Source: Pediococcus acidilactici
Lineage (GTDB): Bacteria > Bacillota > Bacilli > Lactobacillales > Lactobacillaceae
Length of the DNA: 64,000 nt
Direction: 5' to 3'
NCBI GenBank assembly: GCA_024970065.1
Contig: CP103908.1
Coordinates: 1,488,001-1,552,000, forward strand
The translations under genes and the position numbers were made by a program. The notes under the pieces were generated by a model. That model saw only the letters and a list, made by a program, of their open reading frames with translations, ran no database searches and was not told where the DNA came from. Shown one piece after another: positions 46,245-55,867 of this stretch (positions are counted from its first letter, which is position 1; each line of letters starts with the position of its first letter).

Positions 46245-46827
46245 GATATCCTCCCCGCCATTTCGATAAATCTAGTTGCATATCGATGGCGTCTTCATGG
46301 TCACCGAAGTAGTAGCCCTTTTTCAAACCGACGTTTTCAAAACCAATCTTCAAATATAACGCCTGGGCATTAATGTTGCTCTTTCGCACCTCTAAGGTAA
46401 CCTTTTTGTATTCAATGAACTGTGCTTTCCGCACAATTGCCTCAATCAGAAACGAACCGATCCCCTGATTTTGGTATTCAGGAAGAATGGCCACGTTGGT
46501 AATGTGGGCAGTCTTTGTCCGGTCGTTAAACGAAGCGCCGATAAAGCCCATCAACTGGTCATTATGTCGAATTACTAGGTAGAGTCGGTCGCCCTTTCTC
46601 CTTAACTCATTAGCAAACGCCGTCCGGTCCCAGGGAGTCTGTCCGTCATATACGGCCCGTTCCACCATTAAAATTTCGGGGATGTCCGTATTGGTTGCCT
46701 GAGCCACAAAGTAGCTTTGTCCTTCAATCACCACGTTATGATGTGCGATTTCAAAGGCTTCTTCCCTTAGCCGGCGAGTTCGATTAAATAAGGTTCCTTG
46801 TGCCCAATTAATTAATTTGTCGAACAT
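46231..46827 (-). CDS. rimI: Ribosomal protein S18-alanine N-acetyltransferase, RimI type
   Basis: The 198-residue GNAT protein has the acetyl-CoA loop QNQGIGSFL (Q-x-x-G-x-G) and the C-terminal [13 protein letters not shown] usual in RimI. An N-terminal extension of about 45 residues precedes the GNAT core, as in several lactobacilli. Two starts are possible: ATG 46827, chosen here, and ATG 46845; neither has a strong ribosome site, and both overlap tsaB, so translation is probably coupled. Target S18 is inferred from family and the tsa context. Confidence 0.85.
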   Translation of the reverse strand: MFDKLINWAQGTLFNRTRRLREEAFEIAHHNVVIEGQSYFVAQATNTDIPEILMVERAVYDGQTPWDRTAFANELRRKGDRLYLVIRHNDQLMGFIGASFNDRTKTAHITNVAILPEYQNQGIGSFLIEAIVRKAQFIEYKKVTLEVRKSNINAQALYLKIGFENVGLKKGYYFGDHEDAIDMQLDLSKWRGGYRGTR

Positions 46828-47536
46828 ATGATTCTTTACTCTCATCGTTTGGATGTTTTTCCTTCCAATTTCTTTCCGCTTCAGTTACTCGTAAATATGC
46901 TGGTACAAAAGTATAGTAATTTTCTAAGGTTTGTTTTTGTAAACCTAATAAGCCTAACGCATAGGCATTTGGTAGGCTATTCAGCGCGGTAGAATGGTCT
47001 GCGATCACCCGCAAAGTATCCTCCACCATTGGCTGAAATTTTTCAAAATGGTTATTAACAAAGTAAACCGACCGGCCTAACTCGTTAATTTTTGTCAGTA
47101 AGGATTCAAAACTCAAATGTTGGTCAGCCACCACTGGGGTAACTTCCATGCCGCGTTTCTCGTAAATTCCCGCAAAGACGTTTTGATTGCGGGCGTCGAA
47201 AAACGGTACCACCAACCCATCGTTTGGTGCATTTGGCACTAACATCGCCAAACTAGAAATGCCTACCAACTCAATTTCCAACGTCATCGCCAAGGTCTTT
47301 GCCGTGGTAACCGCGATGCGTAGTCCGGTGTATGACCCCGGTCCCTTAGCTACCACAATACGATCTAAATCCGTTAACGCAACTTCGGCCGTTTTTAGCG
47401 TCTGTGAAATAATTGGCATAAGTTGCTTACTATGGTTTCTTTTAATGTTAGTAGTTTGGATCGCCAGTAATTGGTCATTTTCCAGTACCGCGACACTCAG
47501 TGCAACGTTGGACGTGTCCAATGCTAAAATTTTCAT
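46808..47536 (-). CDS. tsaB: tRNA threonylcarbamoyladenosine biosynthesis protein TsaB
   Basis: The 242-residue protein begins ILALDTSNVALSVAV, an ASKHA phosphate-1 loop, followed by GPGSYTGLRIAVTTAK, the diagnostic TsaB motif. It lacks the metal site of TsaD and serves as its dimer partner. GAGGAG precedes the ATG. It is the first gene of the tsaB-rimI-tsaD-hydrolase-rex operon, with a promoter about 35 bp upstream. Confidence 0.93.
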   Translation of the reverse strand: MKILALDTSNVALSVAVLENDQLLAIQTTNIKRNHSKQLMPIISQTLKTAEVALTDLDRIVVAKGPGSYTGLRIAVTTAKTLAMTLEIELVGISSLAMLVPNAPNDGLVVPFFDARNQNVFAGIYEKRGMEVTPVVADQHLSFESLLTKINELGRSVYFVNNHFEKFQPMVEDTLRVIADHSTALNSLPNAYALGLLGLQKQTLENYYTFVPAYLRVTEAERNWKEKHPNDESKESYVRQIN

Positions 47537-47567
47537 TTGGTTCGCTCCTCTTTTAATCCCTTCTCAC

Positions 47568-47596
47568 ATTATCCTACAGAAACCGGCTTCCGACAA
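47568..47596 (-). promoter_or_regulatory. Promoter of the tsaB-rex operon
   Basis: A -10 GATAAT (47568-47573) and -35 TTGTCG (47591-47596) are 17 bp apart. Confidence 0.6.
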
Positions 47597-47610
47597 CTAT
47601 AGGAACGCAT

Positions 47611-47641
47611 AGAGGCTGAGAAAAAATTTTTCTCAGCCTCT
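47611..47641. terminator. Hairpin downstream of galE
   Basis: Arms AGAGGCTGAGAAAAA and TTTTTCTCAGCCTCT are perfect complements. The U run is within the stem rather than after it, so termination efficiency is uncertain. Confidence 0.65.
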
Positions 47642-47698
47642 ATTGTAAATTGATTTATCAATTGCTTTCTATAATAACCATAAAAACGTATTTAAAAT

Positions 47699-48691
47699 TT
47701 AACGATCTGCATACCCATGCGGATGACTTTGTTTCCAATTCCACGCCGTTTGGATAATTTCCTTAACGTCATCGTATTGTGGTTGCCACTTTAATACGTC
47801 GCGGGCCTTTTGACTGGCTGCAATTAGGGAATCGGGATCCCCCGGACGCCGTTGCGCAATTTCAGCTGGGATTGGTTCTCCCGTAACTTCGCGAGCCGCT
47901 TCAACCATTTGTTTAACCGAGAAGCCAGTTGACGAACCCAGGTTGAAAACGTCGCTATCGTTGCCGTCCTTAAGGTAGTCAATTGCTAAAATATGGGCGT
48001 CTACCAGGTCCAAAACGTGTACGTAATCCCGCACGTTAGTTCCATCAGGCGTATTGTAGTCGTCCCCGAAAATCTTCAGTTGATCTCGTTGTCCCGCCGC
48101 TACTTGTAAAACGATGGGCGTTAAGTGGGTTTCTGGACCATGATCTTCCCCAATGGAACCGTCCGGGTAAGCACCCGCAACGTTGAAGTAACGTAAAGCC
48201 ACAAATTTAATTCCGTAAGCTTGGTCAGCCCAGCGAATGATTTTTTCCATCATTAGCTTGCTTTCACCGTACGGGTTAATTGGTGCTTGCCGGTCGTCTT
48301 CTTCAATTGGTGACTTTTCGGGAACCCCGTACGTTGCCGCCGTGGAAGAGAAAATAATTCGTTTAACATCGTGGTCGCGCATTTCTTCAAGCAACGCCAC
48401 CATTCCAGCAGTATTGTTATCAAAATACTTCAACGGCTTTTCCATGGATTCAGGAACGATTGAAAAGGCCGCAAAATGAACGACAGTATCAATATTTTCC
48501 CGGTCAAAAACTCCCTTTAAAAACACGTGATTCCGAATGTCGCCTTCGTAAAAGCGGGCTTTTTCGTCCACCGCTTTTCGGTGACCGGTCGATAAGTTGT
48601 CCACCACGACCACTTCCTGACCCTTTTCAATCAGCCGCTTTACCATGTGGGAGCCGATGTAGCCGGCACCCCCCACTACAAGTATACTCAT
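47699..48691 (-). CDS. galE: UDP-glucose 4-epimerase
   Basis: The 330-residue extended SDR enzyme interconverts UDP-glucose and UDP-galactose for galactose use and polysaccharide precursors. The NAD loop is GGAGYIGSH (residues 6-14), the catalytic Ser lies in SSTAATYG, and the Tyr/Lys pair is in [11 protein letters not shown]-terminal PRPGDPD-like [12 protein letters not shown] is typical. No gal operon genes adjoin it, so it likely serves wall or exopolysaccharide supply. The ATG at 48691 follows GGAGGAG. Confidence 0.95.
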   Translation of the reverse strand: MSILVVGGAGYIGSHMVKRLIEKGQEVVVVDNLSTGHRKAVDEKARFYEGDIRNHVFLKGVFDRENIDTVVHFAAFSIVPESMEKPLKYFDNNTAGMVALLEEMRDHDVKRIIFSSTAATYGVPEKSPIEEDDRQAPINPYGESKLMMEKIIRWADQAYGIKFVALRYFNVAGAYPDGSIGEDHGPETHLTPIVLQVAAGQRDQLKIFGDDYNTPDGTNVRDYVHVLDLVDAHILAIDYLKDGNDSDVFNLGSSTGFSVKQMVEAAREVTGEPIPAEIAQRRPGDPDSLIAASQKARDVLKWQPQYDDVKEIIQTAWNWKQSHPHGYADR

Positions 48692-48735
48692 TAACTTCTC
48701 CTCCATTCCAAACTATAAACAAGTTAATTGTAACC

Positions 48736-49473
48736 TTAACGCCGTGCCCATTCAACATTGGCTTCACAACATAAGGTATCGTCCACGGAGATTTGGTGAC
48801 TGCTTTGTAAGCTATCTTGGTCAAATTCAACGACGCTATGCACCATTTGGTGAGGTTGAATTTCAACGTGGTAGCGGATGTTAATCATCTTAGGGTAATA
48901 GTTATCTAAAATTTCGTCGTCCACAGTGTTAAAAATCCATTCAAAATAACGCGCATTGTTAACGTGGTGGTTCATATCGATGTCAAAATAACGTACGGCA
49001 TAGTCTTGCTGATTAGTCTTCCCAGTAACTTCCTGTAGCTTTGGCAACCGAACAATCCGTTTTATGTAATCCGATTCGTACGGGTCGATAATCTCTGGTA
49101 GCAGTTTGCGCATCCGACGCGTAGTCCGGTCCATCAATACAAACATCGCGGTGGTTTCCACAATCTTTTCCCCATCGAGGGTTTTAATCCAAAAATCCCG
49201 TTGGCAGAAGTAATCATTGTGGTTAACCGCTTGGGTACCCACCACGATCCGTTCGCCCACGTTAGGCAACCTGCGCAACTTCATCACGTACTGGGTAATG
49301 ACCCAACCGAGCCCGGTCTGATCCACCACTTCCGGTCCCACGCCTAAAGCTTGGCTTTGGTTATCCGAAACCAACAGCATTACGTTTACCATCATGGAAA
49401 CCGTCATTGTCCCGGTTTGATCCCCTTCATAATAGGTTACCAAGTGTTCTTCTTCATGTATCTTTCCAGCCAT
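48736..49473 (-). CDS. Acyl-ACP thioesterase (FatA/FatB-like)
   Basis: The 245-residue protein is a tandem hot-dog thioesterase that releases fatty acids from acyl carrier protein. The catalytic region is FDIDMNHHVNNARYFEW (about 165-181), with the Asn and His expected of this family (the second residue pair NHHVNN against the usual NMHVNN). AGGAG precedes the ATG. The neighbouring rsmI is 33 bp upstream and the galE gene 44 bp downstream, so it may belong to either unit. Confidence 0.9.
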   Translation of the reverse strand: MAGKIHEEEHLVTYYEGDQTGTMTVSMMVNVMLLVSDNQSQALGVGPEVVDQTGLGWVITQYVMKLRRLPNVGERIVVGTQAVNHNDYFCQRDFWIKTLDGEKIVETTAMFVLMDRTTRRMRKLLPEIIDPYESDYIKRIVRLPKLQEVTGKTNQQDYAVRYFDIDMNHHVNNARYFEWIFNTVDDEILDNYYPKMINIRYHVEIQPHQMVHSVVEFDQDSLQSSHQISVDDTLCCEANVEWARR

Positions 49474-49506
49474 TTTTCTCTCCTAAATACTACCTGTGAT
49501 TATGAA

Positions 49507-50379
49507 TTACAATTGGTGATAGATGTCATAAACCTCTTGCTTAGCAAGCCCACGTAGCTTGGCAACTTGCTTAATTGCAATAGTTGGCTTAACTTTTTCC
49601 TCGTCAATAATCTTTTGCACATGTTCATTAATGGTCAACGATTCCCAATCCTGGTTTTCCACAGTTTGGGGATGGGGGTTTCCCGCCACCATTACCACAA
49701 ATTCACCACGGATTTCCGTAGCTGCAATCCATTCTTGGACTTCTGCAGCATTCCCCCGGATGAATTCCTCGTATCGTTTCGTCAGTTCCCGTGCTAAAAC
49801 CACTTGTCGCTCGGCTCCCATCACGCTCGCAATGTTTTTCATTGTTTTTGCCAGCCGGTGGGGAGCTTCGTAAAAAATCAGCGTGTCGGGATGGTTCTTT
49901 AACTTTTCTAATTCCGCCCGTTGCTCTTTGGGTTTGCGGGCTAAAAAGCCGTAAAAAGTAAACGGCTGGGGTACCAACCCTGAAGCAATCAAAGCCGTAG
50001 TTCCGGCGTTAGCTCCCGGCAACGGAATCACCTTTAGTCCTGCTTGCACGGCGGCCTGTACTAGTTCCTTTCCAGGATCGCTGATCGAGGGCATCCCCGC
50101 GTCCGAAACTTGGGCAATCGTGCGTCCTTCCGTAAGCATCTCTAAAATCACTGGAATGCGTTCTTGCGTGTTATGCTCGTGAAAGCTCATTTGCTTGGTG
50201 TCAATTGCAAAATGGTTAAGTAGCTTTTGGGTGTTGCGGGTGTCTTCCGCAAGGATCAGGTCCACGTCCTTCAAGATTTGGACAGCCCGAAAGGTCATGT
50301 CATCAAGGTTCCCAATGGGCGTGGGCACTAAATATAAAGACCCCGCCGATGACGGGGCAAAACTTTTTTGGGTTAACAT
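49507..50379 (-). CDS. rsmI: 16S rRNA (cytidine-1402-2'-O)-methyltransferase
   Basis: The 290-residue SAM enzyme of the tetrapyrrole-methylase fold starts LYLVPTPIGNLDDMTFRA and contains LAEDTRNTQKLLNHF, AGMPSISDPG and the SAM loop IPLPGANAGTTAL, all diagnostic of RsmI. With RsmH it modifies C1402 in the ribosomal P site. The ATG at 50379 begins one base after the yabA stop; its GGAGA ribosome site is inside yabA. Confidence 0.95.
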   Translation of the reverse strand: MLTQKSFAPSSAGSLYLVPTPIGNLDDMTFRAVQILKDVDLILAEDTRNTQKLLNHFAIDTKQMSFHEHNTQERIPVILEMLTEGRTIAQVSDAGMPSISDPGKELVQAAVQAGLKVIPLPGANAGTTALIASGLVPQPFTFYGFLARKPKEQRAELEKLKNHPDTLIFYEAPHRLAKTMKNIASVMGAERQVVLARELTKRYEEFIRGNAAEVQEWIAATEIRGEFVVMVAGNPHPQTVENQDWESLTINEHVQKIIDEEKVKPTIAIKQVAKLRGLAKQEVYDIYHQL

Positions 50380-50380
50380 A

Positions 50381-50728
50381 TTAACGGTCTCCATAAATTA
50401 CGGTTAAGCAAAAAGCACACTCTTCGTCGTCTTGACGGTGCTTACCAAAAAACTCATTACAGATGTGGTAGCCACTGGCGTACAGCTTCTCCAAGTTTTG
50501 TAACGACTTTGATAAACCGTGCTTGGTATTTTTAGTTCCTTCACTTTCGTGTTCGGCAGCGGCAGCCTGTTTAAGCCGCTCCCGCAAGTGTTGGTTCTCA
50601 ATCTTAAGTTCGGCATTTTCTTCCATGATTTCCACCATGGCACTTTGGGTTTCGTGTAGTTTATTTAACAAATCCTCAGCGTTGTGCGTAACTTCTGTTA
50701 TTTGATCAAATAAATCTTTCTTTTCCAC
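50381..50728 (-). CDS. yabA: Replication initiation control protein YabA
   Basis: The 115-residue protein has an N-terminal leucine-zipper coiled coil (about 5-60) and a C-terminal zinc motif with His, Cys, Cys, Cys in YHICNEFFG and CAFC. YabA binds DnaA and DnaN and prevents over-initiation. It starts with GTG after GAGGG. It is in the conserved order holB-yabA-rsmI. Confidence 0.93.
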   Translation of the reverse strand: MEKKDLFDQITEVTHNAEDLLNKLHETQSAMVEIMEENAELKIENQHLRERLKQAAAAEHESEGTKNTKHGLSKSLQNLEKLYASGYHICNEFFGKHRQDDEECAFCLTVIYGDR

Positions 50729-50732
50729 ACTA

Positions 50733-51743
50733 TCACCCTCTCATTTTAAAAATATCACATAATTCAATTGTCACTTTTTCCACAATTCCCTGAAAATTCA
50801 AATTCTGCTTTAGCTTTCCACGTAATGGCAACAATAAATCACTAACCTTAAGGAGCTGGTTAACCGAAGTTTGTTCCGCAACCTGCCGTAACGGCGCTTG
50901 ATCAGCGAGGTACGTGAGATCGCTTTGCTTAAATTTCAATGCTAACAAATCCATTGCGTACAGTATCATCATGTCCAAGATAATTGCTTGGTGCTCCCGA
51001 TCCTTAGCAAGTCCGACAATTCGGGTTTGCACGTCCACAAACGCACTCATGTCGCCCTTCGTAACGGCTCCAAACCACTTTTCGAGGGCTTTGTGCGCGT
51101 CTTCCACCCAGTTATTTTCCAATAAATTCTGCATTTCTTCGCGATCACTAGTCAACCGAACCAATAGATGTGCGGTAGTCTCTGGAACTTCCCCATCTGC
51201 AGTTAGTTCAGCAACTAATTGCGCTTTTTGCAATGGTTTTAGCTCGATGATTTCCGTTCGCGACATGATGGTTGGCAAAATCAAATTTTTGCTTTCCGTG
51301 AGTAAAAAGGCGGTCACGTTTCCCGCCGGTTCCTCAATAAACTTCAACAAACTGTTTGCTGCGCTAGTGGTCATTAAGTGCGCTTGGTCGATGATGAAAA
51401 CCTTCCGATTCCCTTCGACCCCGCTTTTGGAAAATTCGGCCTTTAAAAATCGAACCTGATCGACCTTAATCGACTGGCCATCGGGTTCGATTTCCACCAC
51501 GTCAGGATGTTGTCCTGTGCTAATGCGATAACATTCTTCACACTTTCCACAGGGCATCCCGTCTTGTAAGTTTTGACAAAATAGCCGTTCGGCAACCCAC
51601 CGGGCCACCTCTTTTTTCCCGGTCCCGCTTGCGCCGGTCAACAAGTAGGCGTGGGCGAGGTGGTGGTTTTCAATCATCTGCTGGAAACGTTTGACGACTG
51701 CGGGTTGTTTAGTTACGGCTGGGCTCTTTACTGCTTCTGTCAA
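50733..51743 (-). CDS. holB: DNA polymerase III delta' subunit
   Basis: The 336-residue clamp-loader AAA+ protein has a P-loop-like GASGTGKKEVA, four zinc cysteines (CQNLQDGMPCGKCEEC), a Walker B-like FIIDQAHLM and the SRC-like SRTEI. The degenerate P-loop is normal for delta'. Translation probably begins at a TTG shortly after the darA stop, without a clear ribosome site, so coupling is likely. Confidence 0.93.
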   Translation of the reverse strand: MTEAVKSPAVTKQPAVVKRFQQMIENHHLAHAYLLTGASGTGKKEVARWVAERLFCQNLQDGMPCGKCEECYRISTGQHPDVVEIEPDGQSIKVDQVRFLKAEFSKSGVEGNRKVFIIDQAHLMTTSAANSLLKFIEEPAGNVTAFLLTESKNLILPTIMSRTEIIELKPLQKAQLVAELTADGEVPETTAHLLVRLTSDREEMQNLLENNWVEDAHKALEKWFGAVTKGDMSAFVDVQTRIVGLAKDREHQAIILDMMILYAMDLLALKFKQSDLTYLADQAPLRQVAEQTSVNQLLKVSDLLLPLRGKLKQNLNFQGIVEKVTIELCDIFKMRG

Positions 51744-51749
51744 GGTCGC

Positions 51750-52085
51750 TTAGAACCGTTCAAATTGGTCAACTGGCAAGACAAATACCGTAGCTCCACC
51801 GACTTGGACCTTAATTGGGTATCCAGTTGCCCCTTCCATATTTACATCCATGTTTACTGAAGGAGTTAAGAATTCTTCTCGAGAATGGCTCGCCTTTTTA
51901 ATGGTATCTAAAACCATGGGAACCCGTTCTTCTTCAACCCCGATTAAAAAGGTAGTGTTTCCGGATTGTAAGAAACCTCCGGTAGTTGATAGCTTAGTTG
52001 CCCGAATATTTTGGTCAATAAACTGATCGCTAAGATGGTTAGCGTCCTTATCTTGAACAATTGCAATAACTAATTTGGTTGCCAT
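51750..52085 (-). CDS. darA: Cyclic di-AMP-binding PII-like protein
   Basis: The 111-residue protein matches DarA/PstA (YaaQ), a trimeric PII-like receptor of c-di-AMP. The N-terminal KLVIAIVQDKDA and the loop TKLSTTGGFLQSGNTTFLIG are characteristic; TTGGF contacts the ligand in known structures. Its output partner is unknown in general. GGGGG precedes the ATG. It lies between tmk and holB, as in Bacillus. Confidence 0.95.
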   Translation of the reverse strand: MATKLVIAIVQDKDANHLSDQFIDQNIRATKLSTTGGFLQSGNTTFLIGVEEERVPMVLDTIKKASHSREEFLTPSVNMDVNMEGATGYPIKVQVGGATVFVLPVDQFERF

Positions 52086-52100
52086 AATGTGTTTCCCCCA

Positions 52101-52730
52101 CTATTTTAAAATTTGGTCTAAAACATTGATAACTGCTTTTTTTACGTCGTCAATTGGCTGACTTGCGTCAATCACCACAATCCGTTCTGGATACCGTTTA
52201 GCTAACGCTAAGTAGGCGTCCCGAACCCGTTCGTGAAAATCAAGCTGTTCTAAATCAAGCCGGTCAACGTCATCGGTGCGGTGGGTCATAATCCGTTTCA
52301 ACCCCACTTCAGCGTTCACATCTAAATAAATGGTTTTTTCCGGTAAACACCCCTCCGTAGCAAACAAGTTCATCTGGTAAACGGCCTCCGGACCAATCTC
52401 CCGTCCCGCTCCTTGATAAGCAATGGAACTGTCTACGTAACGATCACAGAAAACAACTTGTCCGCGCGCCAACGCTGGTAAGATGGTTTCCGTCAAATGC
52501 TGACGACGGGCCGCCGCGTATAGTAAAGCTTCCGTTCGGGCATCCATCTCCGTGTTATTTCTATCCAAAATAATCGCCCGGATCGCTTCTGAAATCGGAT
52601 TGCCTCCGGGTTCCCGGGTTACCGTCAACTGATCTTCGAGTCGCGTACGATAATGTTCCACCATCGCCTCTAAGATCGTTGTTTTTCCAGCCCCGTCAGG
52701 CCCTTCAAATGAAATAAAATGCCCATTCAC
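52101..52730 (-). CDS. tmk: Thymidylate kinase
   Basis: The 209-residue enzyme phosphorylates dTMP to dTDP. Walker A is EGPDGAGKTT (residues 8-17), the DR(Y/H) motif is FCDRYVDSS with substrate-binding AYQGAGR, and the lid is in the region TDDVDRLD. The start is a GTG at 52730. It is the first gene of tmk-darA-holB-yabA-rsmI with a promoter about 70 bp upstream. Confidence 0.96.
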   Translation of the reverse strand: MNGHFISFEGPDGAGKTTILEAMVEHYRTRLEDQLTVTREPGGNPISEAIRAIILDRNNTEMDARTEALLYAAARRQHLTETILPALARGQVVFCDRYVDSSIAYQGAGREIGPEAVYQMNLFATEGCLPEKTIYLDVNAEVGLKRIMTHRTDDVDRLDLEQLDFHERVRDAYLALAKRYPERIVVIDASQPIDDVKKAVINVLDQILK

Positions 52731-52773
52731 CAGTTATTCCCTACCTTATGATTTTTTTATATTGATTATTTTT

Positions 52774-52802
52774 ATTCTACTTTAGATTTTCGAGGCTGTC
52801 TA
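52774..52802 (-). promoter_or_regulatory. tmk operon promoter
   Basis: A -10 TAGAAT (52774-52779) and -35 TAGACA (52797-52802) are 17 bp apart. Confidence 0.65.
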
Positions 52803-53044
52803 TTAACTACTCTAAAAACTCGCCTCAGTTTAGCCCTTGGGATGCTAGTCGACGACGATATTTTAAATTTTTTAAAACATTTATTGTGTTTTATTTTTAC
52901 AACTCGTCATTTATTGGACCACGCATCGACCGGGTAAGTTTTCCACACTTTGCTGTTAACGGATACCGCCTTCTTGAAGCAAAATGTTTCAAACCACCTT
53001 TACTTCATTTTAACAACCCTTGTGCAAGGTAGCCATGGTAAAAC
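52803..53044. other. Gene-free interval between recR and tmk
   Basis: The position where many Firmicutes carry yaaL. No frame with a ribosome site is found on either strand, so yaaL appears to be lost. Only promoter-like AT-rich stretches are visible. Confidence 0.6.
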
Positions 53045-53087
53045 AAAAAGAGCACCATGACTGATTACGCAGTCATGAAGCTCTTTT
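53045..53087 (-). terminator. recR terminator
   Basis: Arms AAAGAGC...CATGACTG and CAGTCATG...GCTCTTT with a small internal loop and five U on the minus strand. Confidence 0.9.
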
Positions 53088-53091
53088 AACG

Positions 53092-53691
53092 TTACATTTC
53101 CGTACGGCCTTCCACCGCTTTATACAAAGTCATTTGGTCAGCATACTCAATGTCGCTTCCCACGGAAAGTCCGTGTGCTAGTCTGGTTACCTTAATTCCC
53201 GATGGCTTAATTAACCGAGAAATGTACATCGCGGTCGCTTCCCCTTCTGGAGTAGCGTTGGTCGCGATAATTACTTCCTTGATGGCCTCGTTTTTTTGCA
53301 ACCGGGTCAACAAGCTAGCAATGTTAATATCTTCGGGGCCTTTCCCATCCATTGGCGATAATACGCCATGTAAGACGTGGTACAGCCCGTGATATTCCTT
53401 CATTTGTTCCATCGACATTACGTCCTTAGAATCCTCAACGACCAAAACCGTCTTTTGATCGCGACTCGCATCTTGGCAAATCTCACACGGATCATCTTCC
53501 GTGATGTTGCCACAAATGCTGCAAAAACGTAAATCGCGTTGCGCAGAAATCAACGCCTTGGCAAAGTCCGTCACATCATCTTTTTGCATATCAAGCGTAA
53601 AGAAAGCTAACCGAGTCGCCGTCTTATAACCGATGCCCGGTAACTTCATAAAACTATCAATTAACTTAGCAATTGGTTCTGGATATTGCAT
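53092..53691 (-). CDS. recR: Recombination protein RecR
   Basis: The 199-residue protein has the N-terminal helix-hairpin-helix ([15 protein letters not shown]), the zinc site [16 protein letters not shown] and a C-terminal Toprim domain ([14 protein letters not shown]). RecR acts with RecO and RecF in gap repair. The ATG at 53691 gives the normal family length; a GTG 12 bases upstream overlaps the ribosome site. Confidence 0.96.
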   Translation of the reverse strand: MQYPEPIAKLIDSFMKLPGIGYKTATRLAFFTLDMQKDDVTDFAKALISAQRDLRFCSICGNITEDDPCEICQDASRDQKTVLVVEDSKDVMSMEQMKEYHGLYHVLHGVLSPMDGKGPEDINIASLLTRLQKNEAIKEVIIATNATPEGEATAMYISRLIKPSGIKVTRLAHGLSVGSDIEYADQMTLYKAVEGRTEM

Positions 53692-53714
53692 CCGGACACT
53701 CACCTTCGATTCTT

Positions 53715-54029
53715 TTATAGTCCAGGAATTCCCTTAGTGTACTTTCCCATGGTCTTGTTAGTTTCACTATCAATCTTGCTCATTGCGTCATTAACCGCCG
53801 CAACCACTAGATCTTGTAACATGTCGGGATCATCTTCGTCGATGGCTTCCGGATTAATGACAATGTCCTTCATTTTGTGGTTTCCAGTAAAGGTTACCTT
53901 CACCATGTCGTCGGGGGCTACACCGGTAAATTCGGTTTCGTTTAGCCGTTCTTGTTCCTCAGTTACTTGTTTTTGCATCTTTTGAACTTGACGCATCATG
54001 TTTTGCATATTTCCCATTCCGCCACGCAT
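53715..54029 (-). CDS. ybaB: YbaB/EbfC nucleoid-associated protein
   Basis: The 104-residue protein begins [19 protein letters not shown] and contains the conserved [19 protein letters not shown], standard for YbaB. It binds DNA as a dimer. It lies in the invariant dnaX-ybaB-recR order. The ATG at 54029 follows AAGGATGG. Confidence 0.95.
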   Translation of the reverse strand: MRGGMGNMQNMMRQVQKMQKQVTEEQERLNETEFTGVAPDDMVKVTFTGNHKMKDIVINPEAIDEDDPDMLQDLVVAAVNDAMSKIDSETNKTMGKYTKGIPGL

Positions 54030-54044
54030 AATCATTACCATCCT

Positions 54045-55784
54045 TTAATCATTTTTTACATTAACATTTTCGGGACCGAATAATTCTACGGCCTTTTCCA
54101 CTACGGCGCTGTCTTCCGGTGCGACTGCCGTTTCCTGGGATTGATCCGCTTCCTTAGCTGAATTATCGGATTCCTTATTTAAGTGGTGCGTCTTAATAAA
54201 TTCTGCCCGCACCGTTGGCCACTCTTCCACTGTAACATAGACTACTTGGTAATCTGAACCAGTTAGCTTAGCCAAATTTTGTTGCAATTCGTCGCGTAAA
54301 CTTTCGTTATCCACGGCCTTTTCAAACAAGAAGTCATAATCAAACGCGACCACGACCCCTTCTTCGCTAGCAGCCACCGGTTTAGAGACGTGCATTAAGG
54401 CTCGTTTCGTAACCGACAGCATATCCATTAGATCACGCCAGAGGTTTTGCATTTCCACCAAACTATCCTTAGTGGCATTTTCCAAAATTGGGTAGATCTT
54501 GGTCAAGTTAGCCGGAGTTTTTGCATTACGGCTTCCCGAAGTTCGTTTTTTCGGCGCAGCCGCAGTTGGTTTTGGAGCCGCAGGAGTTGCGGTAGTTCGT
54601 TCCTTAAGCCGCTTAACTTCGCCTTGCAACCGGTCCACTTCGTTTTTAAGCTGTTGCACTGCTTCATTATCCGCCGCCGCAGCTGTCGGAGCAGGGGCGG
54701 TTGACCGTTGGGACAACTTAATCGTTAACACTTCTAAGTAGACATCGGGGTGGGTCGTAAACCGCATCTGTTGCTGAATCTGATTTAACGTATCGATCAT
54801 CCCGTACAATTCGCTACCGCTAACCATGTCCGCATCCTTGACAAAGTCATCACTGAGGTCGTTTAAACTTTGCTCCTTAACTAGTTGCGGGTCTTCTTGA
54901 TATAAAAGCAGGTTACGTTCCACCGCAATCAAGTCTTCAATTAACCGCTGTCCGTCCTTACCCTCATCCAAAATCTGGTGCAACGTTTCTAACGCTGCGG
55001 GAGTATTTTTTTCAAAAACCTGGGTTAAATACTGATCTAACAACTGTTGGTTGACGCTTCCGGTTACTAGCAACGCGTTATCCATCGTCACCGTCTCGTT
55101 ACCAAACGAAATCACCTGGTCTAGAATGCTGAGGGCGTCCCGCATCCCGCCTTCCGCGGCTTTCGCGATGATTGACAACGCCTTGGGATCGTATTCGATT
55201 CCCTTTTGTTCCAAAATATAAACCATGCGGTCGTAACTTTGGGTGGGGGTAATGCGTTTAAAATCAAATCGCTGGGTCCGCGAAATAATTGTTAGCGGGA
55301 TTTTTTGGGGCTCGGTCGTTGCTAGAATAAAGATCACGTTAGTCGGTGGCTCTTCGAGAGTTTTCAACAGGGCGTTAAAGGCTCCCGTGGATAGCATGTG
55401 CACTTCGTCGATGATGTAAACCTTATAGTCTGCTTCCGTGGGTGCATACTTGGCCTTATCCCGGATATCACGGATTTCTTCGACCCCGTTGTTGGATGCG
55501 GCGTCAATTTCAATCACGTCGTTTAAATTACCATCCGTGATTGCCCGACAAGTCGCACATTCATTGCACGGTTCCCCGTCTTTCAAGTAATGACAGTTAA
55601 CCGCCTTAGCAAAAATCTTAGCTGCCGAGGTCTTCCCCGTTCCCCGGGGACCCGTAAATAGGTACGCATGACTAGTTTGCTTAGTTATTAACGCATTTTT
55701 CAAAGTTCTGGTAACCACTTCTTGCCCAACCATGTCGGCAAACTTTTGCGGCCGCCAAACGCGGTACAATGCTTGATAACTCAT
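54045..55784 (-). CDS. dnaX: DNA polymerase III subunits gamma/tau
   Basis: The 579-residue clamp-loader ATPase has Walker A GPRGTGKTSAAK (about 45-56), a four-Cys zinc module (CHYLKDGEPCNECATC), Walker B VYIIDEVHML and sensor SRTQRFDFK. A Pro/Ala-rich linker from about residue 370 and a tau-type C-terminus follow. No obvious slippery frameshift site was identified by eye. It starts the dnaX-ybaB-recR operon. Confidence 0.95.
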   Translation of the reverse strand: MSYQALYRVWRPQKFADMVGQEVVTRTLKNALITKQTSHAYLFTGPRGTGKTSAAKIFAKAVNCHYLKDGEPCNECATCRAITDGNLNDVIEIDAASNNGVEEIRDIRDKAKYAPTEADYKVYIIDEVHMLSTGAFNALLKTLEEPPTNVIFILATTEPQKIPLTIISRTQRFDFKRITPTQSYDRMVYILEQKGIEYDPKALSIIAKAAEGGMRDALSILDQVISFGNETVTMDNALLVTGSVNQQLLDQYLTQVFEKNTPAALETLHQILDEGKDGQRLIEDLIAVERNLLLYQEDPQLVKEQSLNDLSDDFVKDADMVSGSELYGMIDTLNQIQQQMRFTTHPDVYLEVLTIKLSQRSTAPAPTAAAADNEAVQQLKNEVDRLQGEVKRLKERTTATPAAPKPTAAAPKKRTSGSRNAKTPANLTKIYPILENATKDSLVEMQNLWRDLMDMLSVTKRALMHVSKPVAASEEGVVVAFDYDFLFEKAVDNESLRDELQQNLAKLTGSDYQVVYVTVEEWPTVRAEFIKTHHLNKESDNSAKEADQSQETAVAPEDSAVVEKAVELFGPENVNVKND

Positions 55785-55812
55785 TAAATTTCCTTCCCCG
55801 ATTTCTGTTTTT

Positions 55813-55850
55813 AAAGAAAGAACCCTTAGCCCCGATGGACTAAGAGTTCC
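55813..55850 (-). terminator. SRP RNA terminator
   Basis: A 13-bp stem (GAACTCTTAGTCC / GGGGCTAAGGGTTC, with G-U pairs) and 3-base loop is followed by UUUCUUU on the minus strand, shortly before dnaX. Confidence 0.8.
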
Positions 55851-55867
55851 GTTGATTTGCTCAATAA

